DNA of 64,000 bases from the NCBI GenBank assembly GCA_963780865.1, contig CAWADT010000027.1, positions 1 to 64,000 on the forward strand, read 5' to 3'. This DNA comes from FEN-1073 sp963780865 (lineage in GTDB: Bacteria > Chloroflexota > Anaerolineae > Anaerolineales > RBG-16-64-43). Both the position numbers and the translations under genes were made by a program. A model generated the notes under the pieces. It was not told the DNA's origin. It saw only the letters and a list, made by a program, of their open reading frames with translations, and made no database searches. Below, piece by piece: positions 61,794 to 64,000 of this stretch. Every line of letters starts with the position of its first letter. The first letter of the stretch is position 1.

Positions 61794-63212
61794 GTGGACC
61801 TTTTCGACCACGCGCTCAAGGAACGGATGCAACGCGAGGCGCCGCTGGCGGCGCGCATGCGCCCGCGCACGCTCGATGAGTTCGTCGGGCAGGACGACAT
61901 CATCGGCCCGGGCAAGCTCCTCCGCCGGGCGATCGAATCCGACCGGCTATTTTCCTCGATCCTCCTCTGGGGCCCGCCCGGCAGCGGCAAGACCTCGCTG
62001 GCGCAGATTATCGCCGGAACCACCAAATCCCATTTCGAAACCCTCAGCGCGGTGCTGGCCGGCGTGGCCGAATTGCGCCGCGTGATCGCCCAAGCCTCCG
62101 ACCGCCGCAAACACAACGGGATTCGCACGATCCTCTTTGTGGACGAGGTTCACCGCTGGAACAAGGCCCAGCAGGACGCGCTGCTGCCGCACGTCGAAAA
62201 CGGCGCCATCGTCCTGATCGGCGCGACGACGGAGAATCCGTATTTCGAAGTGATCGGCGCGCTCGTCTCCCGCTCGCGCATCTTCCAGATGCGCCCGCTC
62301 GGCGCGGACGACGTGCGCCGCCTGATCCGGCGCGCGCTGGAAGACCCCGAGCGCGGCTACGGCGGCCGCAACGTGCTGCTGGATGAGGAGGCGGAGGCGC
62401 ACCTGGTGGACGTGGCGGGAGGGGACGCGCGCAACGCGCTCAATGCGCTCGAGCTGGCGGTGGAATCCACGCCGCCCGGGGCGGACGGCGTGACCCGCGT
62501 CACCCTCGCTGTGGCGCAGGAATCCATCCAGCGCCGGGCGCTGCTCTACGACCGCGACGGCGACGCGCACTACGACACCATCAGCGCGTTCATTAAATCC
62601 CTGCGCGGTTCCGACCCGGACGCCGCGCTGTATTGGATGGCGCGCATGCTCTACTCCGGCGAAGATCCGCGCTTCATCATCCGCCGGATGCTGATCCTGG
62701 CCGGAGAGGATGTCGGTTTGGCCGACCCGAACGCGATGGTCGTCGCTAGCGCCGCAGCGCAGGCCTTTGATTACGTCGGGTTGCCTGAAGGGATCTACCC
62801 CATGGTCGAAGCGGCGCTGTACCTTGCGACCGCCCCCAAATCCAATAGTGCTTTAGCCTATTTCCAAGCTTACGAGACGGTGGAAAAGCAGGGGATCACC
62901 GAAGTGCCGGACCATTTGAAAGACTCCAGCCGCGACGCCAAGGGTCTCGGCCACGGCGAGGGGTATGTTTATCCGCACGAGCGCGAGGAGCACCACGTCG
63001 GCCAGCAGTACCTCCCGGACGCGCTGCAGGGAACGTATTTCTACAAGCCGACGGGAGTGGGCAACGAAGCCGCGGTGGCGGAACGGTTGGCGCGCTGGCG
63101 CCGGGCTCAGGAAAAAGCGCTCGGCTTAACGGATACCACGACGCTTCCCACCCCGACCCACGAGGAAGCGGAATCGATCAAGCGCAAAATGGGTTTCCGA
63201 TCCCCCTCCTAG
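61794..63212 (+). CDS. rarA: RarA/MgsA, replication-associated recombination ATPase
   Basis: AAA+ ATPase of the clamp-loader family that acts at stalled replication forks. At 472 aa it has Walker A SSILLWGPPGSGKTSLAQII, Walker B ILFVDEVHRWNKAQQDALLP, sensor 1 IGATTENPYF, and the C-terminal RarA domain with FIKSLRGSDPDAALYWMARM, AGEDVGLADPNAMVVA and VPDHLKDSSRD. The GTG start at 61794 is 7 nt after a TGC-TATACT box, so the mRNA is probably leaderless. Normal length; frame intact. Confidence 0.95.
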   Translation: MDLFDHALKERMQREAPLAARMRPRTLDEFVGQDDIIGPGKLLRRAIESDRLFSSILLWGPPGSGKTSLAQIIAGTTKSHFETLSAVLAGVAELRRVIAQASDRRKHNGIRTILFVDEVHRWNKAQQDALLPHVENGAIVLIGATTENPYFEVIGALVSRSRIFQMRPLGADDVRRLIRRALEDPERGYGGRNVLLDEEAEAHLVDVAGGDARNALNALELAVESTPPGADGVTRVTLAVAQESIQRRALLYDRDGDAHYDTISAFIKSLRGSDPDAALYWMARMLYSGEDPRFIIRRMLILAGEDVGLADPNAMVVASAAAQAFDYVGLPEGIYPMVEAALYLATAPKSNSALAYFQAYETVEKQGITEVPDHLKDSSRDAKGLGHGEGYVYPHEREEHHVGQQYLPDALQGTYFYKPTGVGNEAAVAERLARWRRAQEKALGLTDTTTLPTPTHEEAESIKRKMGFRSPS

Positions 63213-63339
63213 CCTTCCCCATTTGCTTTATCGAAGGGATGCTTTGTTTTATAACCATTCCCAATTCGCGAAGTAAATGGGGGAGGAAAAAGGAGGGGGA
63301 GGGCCAGGCTCGGAATCCAAAACTCTTTAGGAGGATCCG

Positions 63340-63519
63340 ATGGCAAAATTCGAAGTCTACAAAGATAAAAGCGATCAATACCGTTGGCGGCTGATCGCCC
63401 CGAACGGCAACATCATCGCTTCCTCCGGTGAAGCGTACAGCAGCAAGCAAGCATGTTTGGATGGGATCGCGTCGGTGAAAAGATACGCTCCCTCGGCGCA
63501 GATCGTGGAACTGCCTTAA
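63340..63519 (+). CDS. DUF1508 (YegP-like) small protein
   Basis: A 59-residue protein, MAKFEVYKDKSDQYRWRLIA with PNGNIIASSGEAYSSKQACL and IVELP at the end, the single-repeat DUF1508 fold. A perfect AGGAGG (63329-63334) lies 5 nt before the ATG. The family's role is unknown; members are often abundant small proteins. Confidence 0.9.
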   Translation: MAKFEVYKDKSDQYRWRLIAPNGNIIASSGEAYSSKQACLDGIASVKRYAPSAQIVELP

Positions 63520-63540
63520 GTCGCGCTTCGCGGTGCTTTT

Positions 63541-63672
63541 CCCCTCATCCCCAACCCTCCCGTCGCTATGCTCCGGGAGGTGGCCGGACTTGTCCCGGAG
63601 CGATAATCGCGAGCGCTTGCCCTGAGCGCAGCGAAGGGCGCGAGTGGATGCGACGGGAGGCCGGATGAGGGA
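63541..63672. repeat. REP-like palindromic element, long variant D
   Basis: CCCCTCATCC at the left and GGCCGGATGAGGG at the right, with inner pairs CCTCCCGTCGC / GCGACGGGAGG and GCTCCGGGAGG / TGTCCCGGAGCG. About 130 bp, same end sequences as copies A-C but a different middle. Confidence 0.65.
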
Positions 63673-63790
63673 ATGGTAAAGCTACCGCGACTGGGGCGAT
63701 TAATTCAAGATTTTCATTCCTTTTTTATTGCCTCGGCAAATTCCGTGTGCCTTTTTCTACGACATGGACAAGCCGAATACCGGAGAGTAA

Positions 63791-64000
63791 ATGACCGTCT
63801 TAACATTTCCAAAAGGTTTCCTCTGGGGCACGGCCACCTCCGCCTATCAGATCGAAGGCGCATGGAACGAGGACGGCAAAGGACCGTCGATTTGGGACGA
63901 GTTCGCCCACAAACCCGGCAAGGTGGCGAACAACGATAATGGCGACGTGGCTTGCGATCACTACCACCGCTGGCAGGAAGATCTCGATCTTCTGAAGCAA
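63791..64000 (+). CDS. Glycoside hydrolase family 1 beta-glucosidase, N-terminal fragment
   Basis: The first 70 codons of a GH1 enzyme, cut by the window end. It reads FPKGFLWGTATSAYQIEGAW (the GH1 N-terminal signature), NEDGKGPSIWDEF and DVACDHYHRWQEDLDLLKQ, corresponding to strand 1 and helix 1 of the TIM barrel. GH1 enzymes hydrolyse beta-glucosides and beta-galactosides. The catalytic glutamates lie beyond the window. ATG 63791. Confidence 0.93.
   Translation, partial: MTVLTFPKGFLWGTATSAYQIEGAWNEDGKGPSIWDEFAHKPGKVANNDNGDVACDHYHRWQEDLDLLKQ

Overview
The window looks like a chromosomal segment of a GC-rich (roughly 60 %) bacterium, most probably a member of the Chloroflexota (Anaerolineae-like). 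This rests on a DUF3662-FHA / FHA / SEDS-PBP wall cluster, an archaeal-type ProRS, Thr/Pro-rich tethered extracytoplasmic proteins and general gene content. It is an inference from gene content; no rRNA or tRNA gene was seen that could place it.

Layout. 1-7.7 kb (minus strand) is one cell-shape and division operon: mreB-mreC-mreD-mrdA-minC-minD-minE-rodA, followed by the 5' end of gltX. tyrS is divergent (7.9-9.1 kb), then comes a tandem pair of degenerate GGDEF proteins. 10.7-15.8 kb is an accessory stretch: an ArnT-like glycosyltransferase and a SUMF1-fold lipoprotein lie between a truncated, nonsense-mutated AraC copy and its intact paralogue. 16.1-21.8 kb holds an esterase and a MoxR/DUF58/DUF4129 operon. 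23.4-27.3 kb (minus) encodes two FHA proteins and a SEDS polymerase fused to a penicillin-binding-protein domain that has lost its catalytic motifs. Two peptide-type ABC permeases, msrB and a zinc-ribbon membrane protein follow.

31.2-36.2 kb (minus) carries miaA, yraN, a HEAT-like protein, proS and an acyltransferase. 36.4-37.8 kb has a PadR regulator with its own palindromic operator and a membrane partner. 37.9-39.5 kb (minus) has a LOG-family protein, a phosphoesterase and a MazG-like protein. 39.8-44.9 kb is a notable cluster: a small basic protein, a lysine 2,3-aminomutase, an ATP-grasp ligase, a GNAT and a second ATP-grasp ligase, suggesting a beta-lysine-derived metabolite. 45.1-47.1 kb has xseA-xseB and a DUF212 protein, then murJ (minus), a Ca2+-type P-ATPase and a lactate-permease-family carrier. 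54.5-58.1 kb has an alpha/alpha-toroid protein, a 2-hydroxyacid dehydrogenase, a HAD hydrolase and a methyltransferase. 58.5-61.3 kb is larE-larB-larC (nickel-pincer cofactor synthesis, without larA). The window closes with a glutaredoxin-like protein, rarA, a DUF1508 protein and the 5' end of a GH1 beta-glucosidase.

Two general observations. First, reading frames are broken in only two blocks, 0.2-8.3 kb and 24.8-28.4 kb. All of the roughly 22 breaks I traced are net +1 (one extra base), often turning CATC into CGATC. Essential genes such as tyrS and rodA are hit, so assembly or base-calling error is more likely than gene decay. Coordinates there span the whole gene. Second, intergenic regions carry several families of palindromic elements: GTACNCGGAT-ended elements of about 100 bp, 80-130 bp REP-like elements, a 200-bp long inverted repeat and a 40-bp tandem hairpin array. 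Promoters of the TGN-TATAAT (extended -10) type recur. At three genes the -10 box lies 7 nt from the start codon, implying leaderless mRNAs.
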